A stretch of DNA of 5,521 bases from Bacillota bacterium. GTDB lineage: Bacteria > Bacillota > DTU030 > DUMP01. A program made the translations under genes and the position numbers. The notes beneath the pieces were generated by a model, which saw only the letters and a program-made list of their open reading frames with translations, was not told the DNA's origin and ran no database searches. Shown here in pieces: positions 1 through 5,521 of this stretch (position 1 is the stretch's first letter; every line of letters starts with the position of its first letter). Location of the stretch: positions 1 through 5,521 of the forward strand of contig JAAYHG010000043.1 of the NCBI GenBank assembly GCA_012735455.1, given 5' to 3'.

Positions 1-1072
1 ATAACCGCCACTTCTGCACCGGGAAGCCGGATGGAGGTGATAACTACCCCCAGCAAATCGCCGCAGAGTACCCCCAGCACATTTGCGGAAAGACCGACAC
101 CGAACATTCTGGCGGGGTTTTGAGAGTACTCCAGCATTTCGCCTATGATGCTCCACCAGAACAGGTCAAAGATACCGCAGGCCCCCAGCATCAGCGTATC
201 AACCACCAAATAATCCAAAGTGCCTCGGCCCATCAGCATAAAGGTGATAAATGCGGCCATGATCATGCCTATACCGATGTAGAGGAACAGGGAACGCTGC
301 ACTCTGCGCTTGGACGAGAGATTACGCATAAAGATAAGGGCGGCGATGTACGGCACTGCCCAATACCAGCTCACCAGCCCCGTCAGATGCTTAAAGGCAG
401 GGTTTATGACCTGATACATGAGGCCGGAATTAATTGTGATGATGAAGACAAAAAGACATAGCAATATTAGCGGGTTTTTAATGCCGCCATGCGTCTTATC
501 ATGAATTGTTTTGTTTTGCTCATTCTCCGGCTCGGCCGGTAGCATCCAAATGAAGAACATGCCGATCACAAGGCAAAGCATAGAGAGGCCAAGCCCGATA
601 AACGGCGATCGGTTCATGGCAAATACGTTTACTGCAATCATCAACACGTTTGAATAGATCAAAACGTCGGCGCAAGATTTAATGCGCTTGTTCTTGGGCG
701 TAAAAGCCCTGAGAAAATATCCCCATGCCGCCACCGCACAGCCGCTAAAGTATCCGCTAACAATCAAGCCGCCCATCCATAGAACCGAAGGGGCAAAAAA
801 GAAGGGACAGCGGCGGCTAAACATACGCCCACGACGATAAGCATTATGCTTTTGGCAACCGCCTGAGATTTGACAAACAGACCGCAGGTAAAGAGTCCTG
901 CAAAATGTGCGATAATAGCAGCCATTATGTAACTGTGGGCATCTATTCCATGTAGATCCAGCAGGCTGTACAAAACCTGTCCCTCAAACTGGAACGACAG
1001 AATATAGGCACAGAGAAATGAAAATCCGGCAACAGAAAGCTTTCGGGTATTGAAAGATTTAAGTCCGCTCAT
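1..1072 (-). CDS. MFS-like multi-span membrane protein, frameshifted, 3' end beyond the window
   Basis: The start is the ATG at 1072-1070, because GGAGG lies 7 bases upstream of it; the longer open frame reaching 1276 has no such support. Codons 1-93 (1072 to 794) read MSGLKSFNTRKLS and then hydrophobic helices, and run into a TGA at 766-764 after the frame breaks. From 794 (GCC) down to the edge another frame is open for 264 codons and continues the same protein style. Together they give about 357 residues with roughly eleven hydrophobic segments, including VLIYSNVLMIAVNVFAM and MFGVGLSANVLGVLCGDLL. The break falls in a T6 run and is repaired by one extra T or a -1 slip. The topology suggests the major facilitator superfamily. 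Similar 12-span domains are known fused to a C-terminal LuxR-type DNA-binding domain, but that part would lie outside the window, so this is a guess. No substrate can be named. It may be a real gene with a sequencing error, or a pseudogene. Confidence 0.72.
794..800 (-). other. Frameshift site at a T TTT TTG heptamer
   Basis: On the coding (minus) strand the bases read TCT TTT TTG CCC in the upstream frame. The heptamer T TTT TTG has the canonical X XXY YYZ form in the correct phase for a -1 ribosomal slip. After the slip the next codon is GCC at 794-792, which is exactly where the long downstream open frame continues as A-P-S-V-L-W-M-G. Without a slip, translation ends at the TGA at 766-764. 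A one-base loss in the homopolymer, either a sequencing error or a real mutation, explains the data equally well and is the simpler explanation. Confidence 0.7.
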
Positions 1073-1082
1073 TTTATGTCCT

Positions 1083-1087
1083 CCGAA
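1083..1087 (-). promoter_or_regulatory. Ribosome binding site of the membrane protein gene
   Basis: On the minus strand the bases read GGAGGACATAAAATG: a GGAGG core is followed by a near-ideal spacing to the ATG at 1072. This decides the start and discards the extension of the frame to 1276, which runs antisense to the HsdS remnant. Confidence 0.75.
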
Positions 1088-1103
1088 CCATCGTAGGTTC
1101 CGC

Positions 1104-1127
1104 TTTTTCAACCCATTTTTCAACCCA
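1104..1127. repeat. 12-bp perfect tandem repeat, two copies
   Basis: TTTTTCAACCCA occurs at 1104-1115 and again immediately at 1116-1127. A degenerate third copy may follow at 1128-1139, matching at 7 of 12 bases. On the minus strand the unit is TGGGTTGAAAAA, which would read W-V-E-K or N-G-L-K in open frames, but no gene is supported there. It lies between the HsdS remnant and the start of the membrane protein gene, in what would be that gene's promoter or leader region. Confidence 0.8.
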
Positions 1128-1140
1128 TTCGTCAACATCA

Positions 1141-1296
1141 GGCCCCCTCCCTCCCCTAGCTGAGCAAAAGCGCATTGTGGCCAGAATTGAAGAACTTCTG
1201 CCGCTATGCGAGAGGTTGAAGCAAGCATTACAACGAGGGCCTGCTTTACGCGCAACTCGGGAGACCAAGTCTGCACCCGCCTTGAGCTGGTTTTAG
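1141..1296 (+). pseudogene. hsdS: Remnant of a type I restriction specificity subunit (HsdS), C-terminal conserved region only
   Basis: The plus-strand frame reads PLPPLAEQKRIVARIEELL followed by PLCERLKQALQ, then a degenerate-looking tail and a TAG at 1294-1296. The P-L-P-x-L-A-E-Q-K-R-I-V signature followed by a leucine-rich helix is the conserved region at the end of target recognition domains in HsdS, which directs the type I restriction-modification complex to its DNA site. A whole HsdS is about 400 residues; only about 50 codons remain here. The frame stays open upstream only to a TAA at 1060-1062, with no start codon or ribosome binding site suited to a gene and no target-recognition domain. 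No hsdM or hsdR is in the window. It runs opposite to both neighbouring genes and ends 20 bases before the dehydrogenase stop codon, so it looks like the end piece of a deleted or recombined restriction locus. Confidence 0.75.
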
Positions 1297-1315
1297 GATG
1301 GAACTAGCGATGCAA

Positions 1316-2299
1316 TCAACGACGACGGATTGCCCACACTTCTTTGTTCACCAGGTTGGGTGGCAGTTCACCGCGCAGCGCGGCAACGCCGTTTTCCGCC
1401 GCCATGGTAGCCATGCGAGTACGGGTAGCCACACTGGCGCTACCAATGTGGGGCAAGAGAATAACATTATCCAAGGTAAGGAGGGGATTATCAGGGCAGG
1501 GTGGTTCGGGATCCATAACATCCAACCCGGCCGCAGCAATGCGCCCGCTTTTCAACGCCTCATAAAGGGCAGTTTCATCCACAATGGGCCCTCGGGCAGT
1601 GTTGACAAGAACGGCCGTGGGCTTCATCTGTGCAAAGGCGGCACTATCAAAAAGGTGGTGTGTCTCCTGAGACAAGGGTACGTGGATACTGATAAAGTCA
1701 GAGCGGCGCAGTAATTCCGCGAAAGAAACATACTCCACCCCCAGCTCCTTTTCCAAACCCTCTTGACGGCGACGGCTGTAGTAAAGGATCTTCATGTTGA
1801 ATCCGCAGGCGCGTCGGGCTACAGCGGTGCCGATGCGGCCTAATCCCACCAGGCCCAGGGTAGCACCGTAAACATCCTGTCCCAACAAAAGGGTCGGCCC
1901 CCAGGTTTTCCACTTCCCGGCTCGGGTAAATTTATCCGCCTCAACTACACGCCTGCCCGCTGCCAGGATCAAGGCAAAAGCCAGGTCTGCCGTGGTTTCC
2001 GTAAGAACTCCCGGCGTGTTGGTCACCAACACGCCGCGCGCTGTTGCCGAGGCCACATCTATGTTGTCGTAGCCCACAGCATAATTGGCTACCACCTTGA
2101 GACCCGGTGCCCGGTCTAGAAGCTCACCGTCAATGCGGTCCGTGAGTAGCGGAATCAAAGCGTCACAGTCCTGTACCTCTTGGATCAGCACGTGGCGCGG
2201 TGGCGGCAGCTCGCCTTCCCACACTTTGACCTCGGCGACAGTGCGCAGTATATCAAGCCCCTGCTCCGGGATAGAGCGAGTAACAAACACCTTAGGCAC
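1316..2299 (-). CDS. D-2-hydroxyacid dehydrogenase, glyoxylate/hydroxypyruvate reductase-like
   Basis: This is a 327-residue cytoplasmic enzyme of usual family length. It is expected to reduce glyoxylate or hydroxypyruvate to glycolate or D-glycerate with a nicotinamide cofactor. The substrate-binding half is split around a central Rossmann domain. The nucleotide loop GLGRIG is at 152-157, the substrate-binding arginine is in NTARG (Arg236), and the catalytic acid and histidine are in DPEPP (Glu265) and LPHIGS (His284). At the end of the second strand the motif is YYSRRR (173-178) without an acidic residue, which suggests a preference for NADP(H). The GTG start at 2299 is chosen because a GGGGG core precedes it by 8 bases and the protein begins cleanly with [10 protein letters not shown] strong terminator upstream separates it from the second dehydrogenase, so it probably has its own promoter, which I could not identify. 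Plain sequence reading cannot separate glyoxylate reductase from related 2-ketoacid reductases. Confidence 0.88.
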   Translation of the reverse strand: MPKVFVTRSIPEQGLDILRTVAEVKVWEGELPPPRHVLIQEVQDCDALIPLLTDRIDGELLDRAPGLKVVANYAVGYDNIDVASATARGVLVTNTPGVLTETTADLAFALILAAGRRVVEADKFTRAGKWKTWGPTLLLGQDVYGATLGLVGLGRIGTAVARRACGFNMKILYYSRRRQEGLEKELGVEYVSFAELLRRSDFISIHVPLSQETHHLFDSAAFAQMKPTAVLVNTARGPIVDETALYEALKSGRIAAAGLDVMDPEPPCPDNPLLTLDNVILLPHIGSASVATRTRMATMAAENGVAALRGELPPNLVNKEVWAIRRR

Positions 2300-2307
2300 T
2301 AGAAATA

Positions 2308-2312
2308 CCCCC
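2308..2312 (-). promoter_or_regulatory. Ribosome binding site supporting a GTG start
   Basis: The minus strand reads AGGGGG, then 8 bases, then GTG at 2299. A second purine-rich stretch, AAAGGAG, lies further upstream but is too far from the start to be the main site. Confidence 0.6.
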
Positions 2313-2316
2313 TACT

Positions 2317-2377
2317 CCTTTCTGCACAGTCAGTTGCTACCAAGTTCGACATACACGTGTGAAACCCTTTCTGCACA
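2317..2377. repeat. Pair of 12-bp direct repeats around an 8-bp palindrome in the leader of the first dehydrogenase
   Basis: CCTTTCTGCACA occurs perfectly at 2317-2328 and 2366-2377, 49 bases start to start. The palindrome ACACGTGT lies between them at 2353-2360. On the coding strand of the downstream gene the unit is TGTGCAGAAAGG. The copy nearer the gene sits just upstream of its ribosome binding site. The arrangement could be an operator pair or an RNA-level signal, or it could be chance. No regulator gene is in the window to pair it with. Confidence 0.5.
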
Positions 2378-2419
2378 TGGGCTAGGGCTTGGAGGGCAAT
2401 CGCCGCCCGAAAATCAAGA

Positions 2420-2452
2420 CGGGAGGCCCAGGAGTTAGGCTGGAGCCTCCCG
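2420..2452 (-). terminator. Rho-independent terminator after the phosphoglycerate dehydrogenase-like gene
   Basis: CGGGAGGC (2420-2427) pairs perfectly with GCCTCCCG (2445-2452). Inside it, CCAG (2428-2431) pairs with CTGG (2440-2443), with one bulged A at 2444 and an 8-base loop. On the minus strand the stem is followed by TCTTGATTTT, a moderate T-tract. It begins 16 bases past the stop codon of the gene ending at 2469. The plus-strand side has no T-tract, so it is read as a one-way terminator. Confidence 0.8.
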
Positions 2453-2468
2453 CTTGGGAACAAGCAGG

Positions 2469-3392
2469 CTAGGCAATGATCTCTTTGATCTGGGCCGCAA
2501 GGCGAAGGCCGATGCGACGCTGGGCCTCTTGGGTTGAACCACCGATATGGGGAGTGACGAGCACATTGGGAAGGTCGAAAAGCCTGTTCTTCCCGGGTGG
2601 TTCGGTCTCCATTACATCGCAGGCAAAGCCACCAAGGTGGCCGGACGTGAGTGCCTCGTAAACCGCATCTTCATCCACGATGCCGCCGCGGCCGGCGTTG
2701 ACAATAAAGGAACCTTTTTTCATCTTAGCCAGTTGTTCAGCGCCAAGCAGGTGGTAGGTGTCTTTGGTAAGAGGAGCGTGAATGCTGATCACATCAGCCT
2801 GCTCGATCAGTCCGTCCAAGGAAACCAGGGTGACGTTCATGCGAGCCGCTGCCTCAGGGGTTACAAAAGGATCGAAGGCGATAACCTTCATGCCAATGGC
2901 CTGGGCAATGTGGGCAACGCGTGAACCAATTTTCCCCAAGGCAATGATACCCAGGGTCTTGTCTTTGAGCTCGGTCCCAACAAAGGGGCCCTTGATCCAC
3001 TCGCCGTTCCTTACGGAAGCGAAAGCAGGAGTAATGCGCCGGGCCAAACCTAGCATCAAACCGATTGTGAGTTCTGCCACGGAATCGTTGGAAGCATCAG
3101 GTACATTAAGTACGGCGATTCCTTTTTCCTTTGCGTAATCAACATCAATGTGGTTGAGTCCGATGCCGTTCATGGCGATAACCTTGAGCCTTGGTCCATG
3201 GTCAATAAACTCACGATCAATCTGATACTTGGTACGGACGACTAAAGCGTCGTGGTCCGCTACCAACTTCAGAAGTCTCTCTCGATCGGCGTCAAAACCT
3301 AGCGTGACATCAGCATATTCCTCAAAACCAGCGATTCCGGCCGGATCAATGGGTTCAGTAACCAAGATCCGCGGCCTCCTTTTCTCTTCCAC
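2469..3392 (-). CDS. D-2-hydroxyacid dehydrogenase, phosphoglycerate dehydrogenase-like, short form without ACT domain
   Basis: The GTG start at 3392 is chosen because AAGGAGGG lies 5 bases upstream; an open frame continues to 3479 but adds only a basic, low-complexity leader. The result is a 307-residue cytoplasmic oxidoreductase. The Rossmann loop is ALGKIG at 151-156, with Ala where the family normally has the first Gly of GxGxxG. Asp174 at the end of the next strand (AFDPF) points to NAD(H). The substrate arginine is in NAGRGG (Arg235), the catalytic glutamate in ETEPP (Glu264) and the histidine in PHIGGS (His282). The GGSTQEAQ ending resembles SerA, which oxidises 3-phosphoglycerate in serine synthesis. 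However, the regulatory ACT domain is absent, and no serine-pathway gene is nearby. NGIGLNHID (75-83) also differs from the usual phosphoglycerate dehydrogenase segment. Another D-hydroxyacid substrate is therefore possible. A terminator follows the gene. Confidence 0.87.
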   Translation of the reverse strand: MEEKRRPRILVTEPIDPAGIAGFEEYADVTLGFDADRERLLKLVADHDALVVRTKYQIDREFIDHGPRLKVIAMNGIGLNHIDVDYAKEKGIAVLNVPDASNDSVAELTIGLMLGLARRITPAFASVRNGEWIKGPFVGTELKDKTLGIIALGKIGSRVAHIAQAIGMKVIAFDPFVTPEAAARMNVTLVSLDGLIEQADVISIHAPLTKDTYHLLGAEQLAKMKKGSFIVNAGRGGIVDEDAVYEALTSGHLGGFACDVMETEPPGKNRLFDLPNVLVTPHIGGSTQEAQRRIGLRLAAQIKEIIA

Positions 3393-3397
3393 GCTAT

Positions 3398-3405
3398 CCC
3401 TCCTT
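3398..3405 (-). promoter_or_regulatory. Strong ribosome binding site that fixes the GTG start
   Basis: The minus strand reads AAGGAGGG, then ATAGC, then GTG at 3392. It is the best match to the anti-Shine-Dalgarno sequence on this side of the intergenic region and overrules the upstream ATG at 3479 and the in-frame ATG at 3419. Confidence 0.8.
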
Positions 3406-3407
3406 TT

Positions 3408-3429
3408 TTCTCTTAGCATTCTCTTAGCA
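3408..3429. repeat. 11-bp perfect tandem repeat, two copies
   Basis: TTCTCTTAGCA occurs at 3408-3418 and directly again at 3419-3429. It lies in the untranslated leader of the phosphoglycerate dehydrogenase-like gene, just upstream of its ribosome binding site. It could be a slippage duplication or a binding site. Confidence 0.7.
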
Positions 3430-3486
3430 ACCCGGCTTCTCCTTCTCCCTGAGAATTTGTCGGACATAAGTTGTAACACTTGCGTA

Positions 3487-3515
3487 ATTATATCCTTCTA
3501 ATACTCCTTTAGTAA
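3487..3515 (-). promoter_or_regulatory. Possible sigma-70-type promoter of the phosphoglycerate dehydrogenase-like gene
   Basis: On the minus strand a perfect TATAAT (3492-3487) has TTACTA (3515-3510) upstream with a 17-base spacer. The -10 box is exact but the -35 box matches TTGACA at only three of six positions. Transcription from it would give a leader of roughly 90 bases containing the 11-bp tandem repeat. Confidence 0.45.
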
Positions 3516-3631
3516 TTCCGCCAGCAGTCCGGAATAACCAAGCTTTGCATATTCTCTACTGCAGTGAGTCCTAGAATAACTGCCAATTCCTTGCTGGCCA
3601 AAGAATTTCTCTCAAAGGATTTAGAACAGCT

Positions 3632-3648
3632 TTGTAGAATAGCTACAA
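3632..3648 (+). other. Small hairpin in the trkA leader
   Basis: TTGTAG (3632-3637) pairs with CTACAA (3643-3648) around the 5-base loop AATAG. A T-G wobble can extend it by one pair. There is no T-tract behind it, so it is not a terminator; its function is unknown and it may be chance. Confidence 0.35.
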
Positions 3649-3657
3649 GATCATACG

Positions 3658-3680
3658 ACCACATGGAAACTTGTGGTTTT
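3658..3680 (+). other. Hairpin followed by TTT just upstream of trkA, possible weak attenuator
   Basis: ACCACA (3658-3663) pairs with TGTGGT (3672-3677) around an 8-base loop and is followed by three further T's, giving a TTTT run from 3677. It ends 15 bases before the trkA ATG. The stem is short for a terminator, so regulation by attenuation is only a possibility. Confidence 0.3.
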
Positions 3681-3694
3681 AAGCCCTTATAGTT

Positions 3695-5053
3695 ATGGAG
3701 GGAGCCACTATCAGAATTATAGTGATAGGTTTGGGCAAGGTGGGAACACAAATCTGCACTAGCCTGCGTGAAGAAGGCCATGACCTGGTAGCTGTGGATA
3801 CAAACGAGAATAAGCTGACAGAGGTCTCAGACAGTCTGGACATCCATGTTCTCAAAGGTAACGGTGCCAGCGTCCAAGTGCTTAAAGAGGCCCGAGCCGA
3901 CACCACGGACCTTTTGATTGCTGTGACAGACAGTGACGAAACGAATATGATCGCCTGCTTGACGGCAAAACACTTGGGGGTAGCCAAGACCATAGCCCGC
4001 GTGCGCGACCCGGATTACGTCCGCAGCATGGTGATGTCCAAACTAAAGTTCGGTATTGACATGGTTATCAACCCTGAGCGTTCGGCAGCAGTTAAGATCG
4101 CCCGGTTGCTCACAAACTCCTTTGTGGGACATACCGAAGAGTTTGCCGGCGGTAAACTGCAACTCGCTCAGGTTACAGTGGAGACAGGTATGCCCTTCGC
4201 AGGGAAACAAATTAAGGACATCTCCCTGCCCCGCCCTTCCCTGGTGGTAACAGTATCCCGCAATGGTCACGTACTGATACCAGGTGGCAGCGATACCATT
4301 GCCGTTGGCGATCACCTCCACGTCTTAGGCAACAGGGAAAGTATCTCCCGCTTATTTTCTTTACAGGGAAAGAAGCCTCATAGAGTAGAGCGGGTCATTA
4401 TCCTGGGTGGGGGAAAGATCGGCTTTTACTTAGCCGATGCCCTCTCTGCTTTTGGCATTAAGGTGAAGATTGTTGAGCTGGACGAAAAACGGTGCTTGGA
4501 CCTGGCCGAGCGCTTACCCTCGGTTCTAGTTCTCCACGGTGACGGTACGGACCTGGAGCTGCTGCGTACTGAGGGTTTGGCCGATACCGATGCCTTCGTG
4601 GCTGTAACTGGTATGGACGAAGAAAACCTACTTATGGCCCTCTTGGCGAAACAGATGGGGGTAAAACGAGCTATCGCCAAGATTAGCCGCCCGGCGTACG
4701 GACCTATTGTAGAACAGCTGGGTGTGGATTCTGCCATTAGCCCGCGCCTTATCACCGTAGGTGAGATTCTGCAGTTTGTAAGCGGTGGTAAGATAGAGTC
4801 CTTGTCGTTACTACTCGATGGCAGGGTAGAGGTGGCAGAGTTCATCATTGGCCCGCGAGCCAAAATTCGCAACAAGAAACTGGCTGTGGCTGGTCTCCCA
4901 CGCGGGGTAATCGTGGGTGCCGTGGTACGGGGGGAGCGCGTGATTGTGCCCGATGGGAATGAAATCATCCAAAAGGGTGACCGCGTCGTGGTGTTTTGCC
5001 TGAAGGAACAAGCCGAAAAGGCATATCCGCCATTCATCGCTGTAGAGGGGTAA
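3695..5053 (+). CDS. trkA: Trk potassium uptake system, NAD-binding regulatory subunit TrkA
   Basis: This 452-residue cytoplasmic protein has the full two-repeat TrkA layout: RCK_N domain (about 6-125), RCK_C (about 145-225), second RCK_N (about 232-350) and second RCK_C (about 370-450). The nucleotide loops are GLGKVG at 12-17 with Asp35 closing the second strand, and GGGKIG at 238-243 with Glu261. TrkA binds NAD(H) or ATP and gates the TrkH potassium channel subunit, whose gene follows after 5 bases, so the two should be one operon. The length is normal for the family. The start is uncertain. The ATG at 3695 has no ribosome binding site upstream. The only good one, GGAGG at 3697-3701, overlaps that ATG and is placed for initiation at ATC (3710), which would give [12 protein letters not shown], the typical TrkA N-terminus. 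The ATG is kept as the conservative choice. Confidence 0.95.
   Translation: MEGATIRIIVIGLGKVGTQICTSLREEGHDLVAVDTNENKLTEVSDSLDIHVLKGNGASVQVLKEARADTTDLLIAVTDSDETNMIACLTAKHLGVAKTIARVRDPDYVRSMVMSKLKFGIDMVINPERSAAVKIARLLTNSFVGHTEEFAGGKLQLAQVTVETGMPFAGKQIKDISLPRPSLVVTVSRNGHVLIPGGSDTIAVGDHLHVLGNRESISRLFSLQGKKPHRVERVIILGGGKIGFYLADALSAFGIKVKIVELDEKRCLDLAERLPSVLVLHGDGTDLELLRTEGLADTDAFVAVTGMDEENLLMALLAKQMGVKRAIAKISRPAYGPIVEQLGVDSAISPRLITVGEILQFVSGGKIESLSLLLDGRVEVAEFIIGPRAKIRNKKLAVAGLPRGVIVGAVVRGERVIVPDGNEIIQKGDRVVVFCLKEQAEKAYPPFIAVEG
3697..3701 (+). promoter_or_regulatory. Ribosome binding site inside the nominal trkA start
   Basis: GGAGG begins within the ATG codon at 3695-3697 and is followed by 8 bases (GAGCCACT) before the in-frame ATC at 3710. 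It cannot serve the ATG it overlaps. The next in-frame standard start, GTG at 3722, is 20 bases away and would cut into the first beta strand of the Rossmann fold. Confidence 0.5.
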
Positions 5054-5058
5054 GGCAT

Positions 5059-5521
5059 GTGAATCTACGTTTCATCCTCAAGAACTTGGGTCTCATACTT
5101 CTCTGCGAGGGCGCCCTAATGGCGCCTTCTCTGGGAATCGCACTCTGTCTTAGCGAGAGCGATGCACCCGCTTTCTTCCTAACCATGGTCATTACCCTAG
5201 CCGTAGGTTTTATGTTATCCCATGTGCGCTGCACCAACACACGCCTTAGCGGCAGGGAAGGATTCGCTACCGCCAGTCTTGCCTGGCTCCTGGTAGCTAC
5301 TTTTGGCGCCCTGCCTTTCCTTTTCTCCGGCACCTTAACCACCTTCAGTGATGCGTTTTTTGAGGCTATGTCTGGGTTCACGACTACTGGAGCCACCGTC
5401 CTGGCCGACCTTGAGTCCCTGCCGCATGGTCTTCTCTTTTGGCGCAGTTTTGCCCACTGGCTGGGTGGCATGGGAATAATCGTCATGTCTTTAGCTGTGC
5501 TGCCGGCCTTTCGTACGGGAG
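5059..5521 (+). CDS. trkH: Trk potassium uptake system, membrane subunit TrkH, N-terminal third
   Basis: The open frame runs from a GTG at 5059 to the right edge, giving 154 codons of a family of about 480 residues. The GTG is chosen because the ATG two bases upstream is followed at once by TGA, and a GGGG core (5047-5050) in the end of trkA lies 8 bases before the GTG. The protein begins [15 protein letters not shown]. It has hydrophobic spans at about 8-33, 38-55, 71-89 and 127-150. Between the third and fourth spans is the pore-loop signature [11 protein letters not shown] (105-115), which contains the first potassium selectivity-filter segment. WLGGMGI (134-140) is a further TrkH hallmark. 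TrkH sits in the cytoplasmic membrane, conducts potassium inward and is gated by TrkA, encoded 5 bases upstream and probably translationally coupled to it. The remaining three pore repeats would lie beyond the window. Confidence 0.95.
   Translation, partial: MNLRFILKNLGLILLCEGALMAPSLGIALCLSESDAPAFFLTMVITLAVGFMLSHVRCTNTRLSGREGFATASLAWLLVATFGALPFLFSGTLTTFSDAFFEAMSGFTTTGATVLADLESLPHGLLFWRSFAHWLGGMGIIVMSLAVLPAFRTG

Larger units (their letters stand above)
3393..3694. other. Divergent intergenic region between the dehydrogenase and trkA
   Basis: This 302-base stretch holds no convincing gene. On the dehydrogenase side it has a ribosome binding site, a tandem repeat and a promoter candidate. On the trkA side it has two small hairpins. 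I saw no clear promoter for trkA and no sequence resembling a T-box or a cyclic-di-AMP riboswitch, which sometimes precede potassium transporter genes. Open frames crossing it on either strand lack ribosome binding sites and recognisable family motifs. Confidence 0.6.

Noticed and set aside
120..461. 113-codon plus-strand frame rich in His and Gln
   Set aside because: It lies antisense to the continuous membrane-protein frame and has no ribosome binding site or family motif.
1073..1276. N-terminal extension of the membrane protein frame up to 1276 and a 64-codon minus-strand frame over 1074-1268
   Set aside because: Both are antisense to the HsdS remnant, and the strong ribosome binding site at 1083-1087 places the real start at 1072.
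1298..1714. 138-codon plus-strand frame
   Set aside because: It is antisense to the well-supported dehydrogenase gene and has low-meaning composition.
3393..3479. Longer SerA-like protein starting at the ATG at 3479 or 3419
   Set aside because: Neither ATG has a well-spaced ribosome binding site, the extra residues are basic and repeat-derived, and the GTG at 3392 has an excellent site.
3540..3694. Cyclic-di-AMP riboswitch or T-box upstream of trkA
   Set aside because: None of the conserved sequence blocks of either element was found; only two short hairpins are present.
3509..3781. 90-codon minus-strand frame crossing the intergenic region, with a faint helix-turn-helix look (LASKELAVILGLT)
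   Set aside because: It overlaps the trkA start antisense, has no ribosome binding site and does not match a known regulator family on reading.
4426..5058. 210-codon minus-strand frame antisense to trkA
   Set aside because: It is rich in Ser, Arg and Thr as expected for an antisense shadow of a coding region, with no motif; trkA is unambiguous.
5034..5486. 150-codon minus-strand basic frame antisense to trkH
   Set aside because: The plus-strand frame carries the TrkH pore signature, so this is a shadow.

Overview
The window looks like a stretch of a bacterial chromosome, most likely from a Gram-positive Firmicute of the clostridial type. This is inferred from strong GGAGG-type ribosome binding sites, three GTG starts chosen by those sites, and the protein styles. 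No marker gene fixes the taxon, so treat it as a guess. The genes are mostly housekeeping or metabolic, with one scar of lost accessory DNA.

Layout from left to right. Positions 1-1072 (minus) hold a multi-membrane-span, MFS-like protein that runs off the left edge. Its reading frame breaks once, at a run of six T's on the coding strand (799-794). Positions 1073-1315 hold a gene-free scar with the C-terminal remnant of a type I restriction specificity subunit (HsdS) on the plus strand and a 12-bp tandem repeat. Positions 1316-2299 (minus) encode a glyoxylate/hydroxypyruvate reductase-like D-2-hydroxyacid dehydrogenase. Positions 2300-2468 hold a strong hairpin terminator and a pair of 12-bp direct repeats. 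Positions 2469-3392 (minus) encode a second D-2-hydroxyacid dehydrogenase, similar to phosphoglycerate dehydrogenase but short and without an ACT domain. Positions 3393-3694 are a 302-bp divergent intergenic region with a probable minus-strand promoter and two leader hairpins. Positions 3695-5053 (plus) encode TrkA, and 5059-5521 (plus) the first third of TrkH.

How they work together. TrkA and TrkH form one potassium-uptake system: TrkH is the membrane pore and TrkA the cytoplasmic nucleotide-binding gating subunit. Five bases separate them, so they should be one operon. The two dehydrogenases are paralogues in tandem on the other strand, and their cofactor-site residues suggest different preferences (NADP(H) for the first, NAD(H) for the second). 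A terminator between them suggests separate transcription. Nothing in the sequence ties them to potassium transport.

No undescribed system is evident. The points most worth checking are the frameshift at a canonical slippery heptamer, the HsdS scar, and the trkA start, where the only good ribosome binding site points to an ATC codon rather than the upstream ATG.
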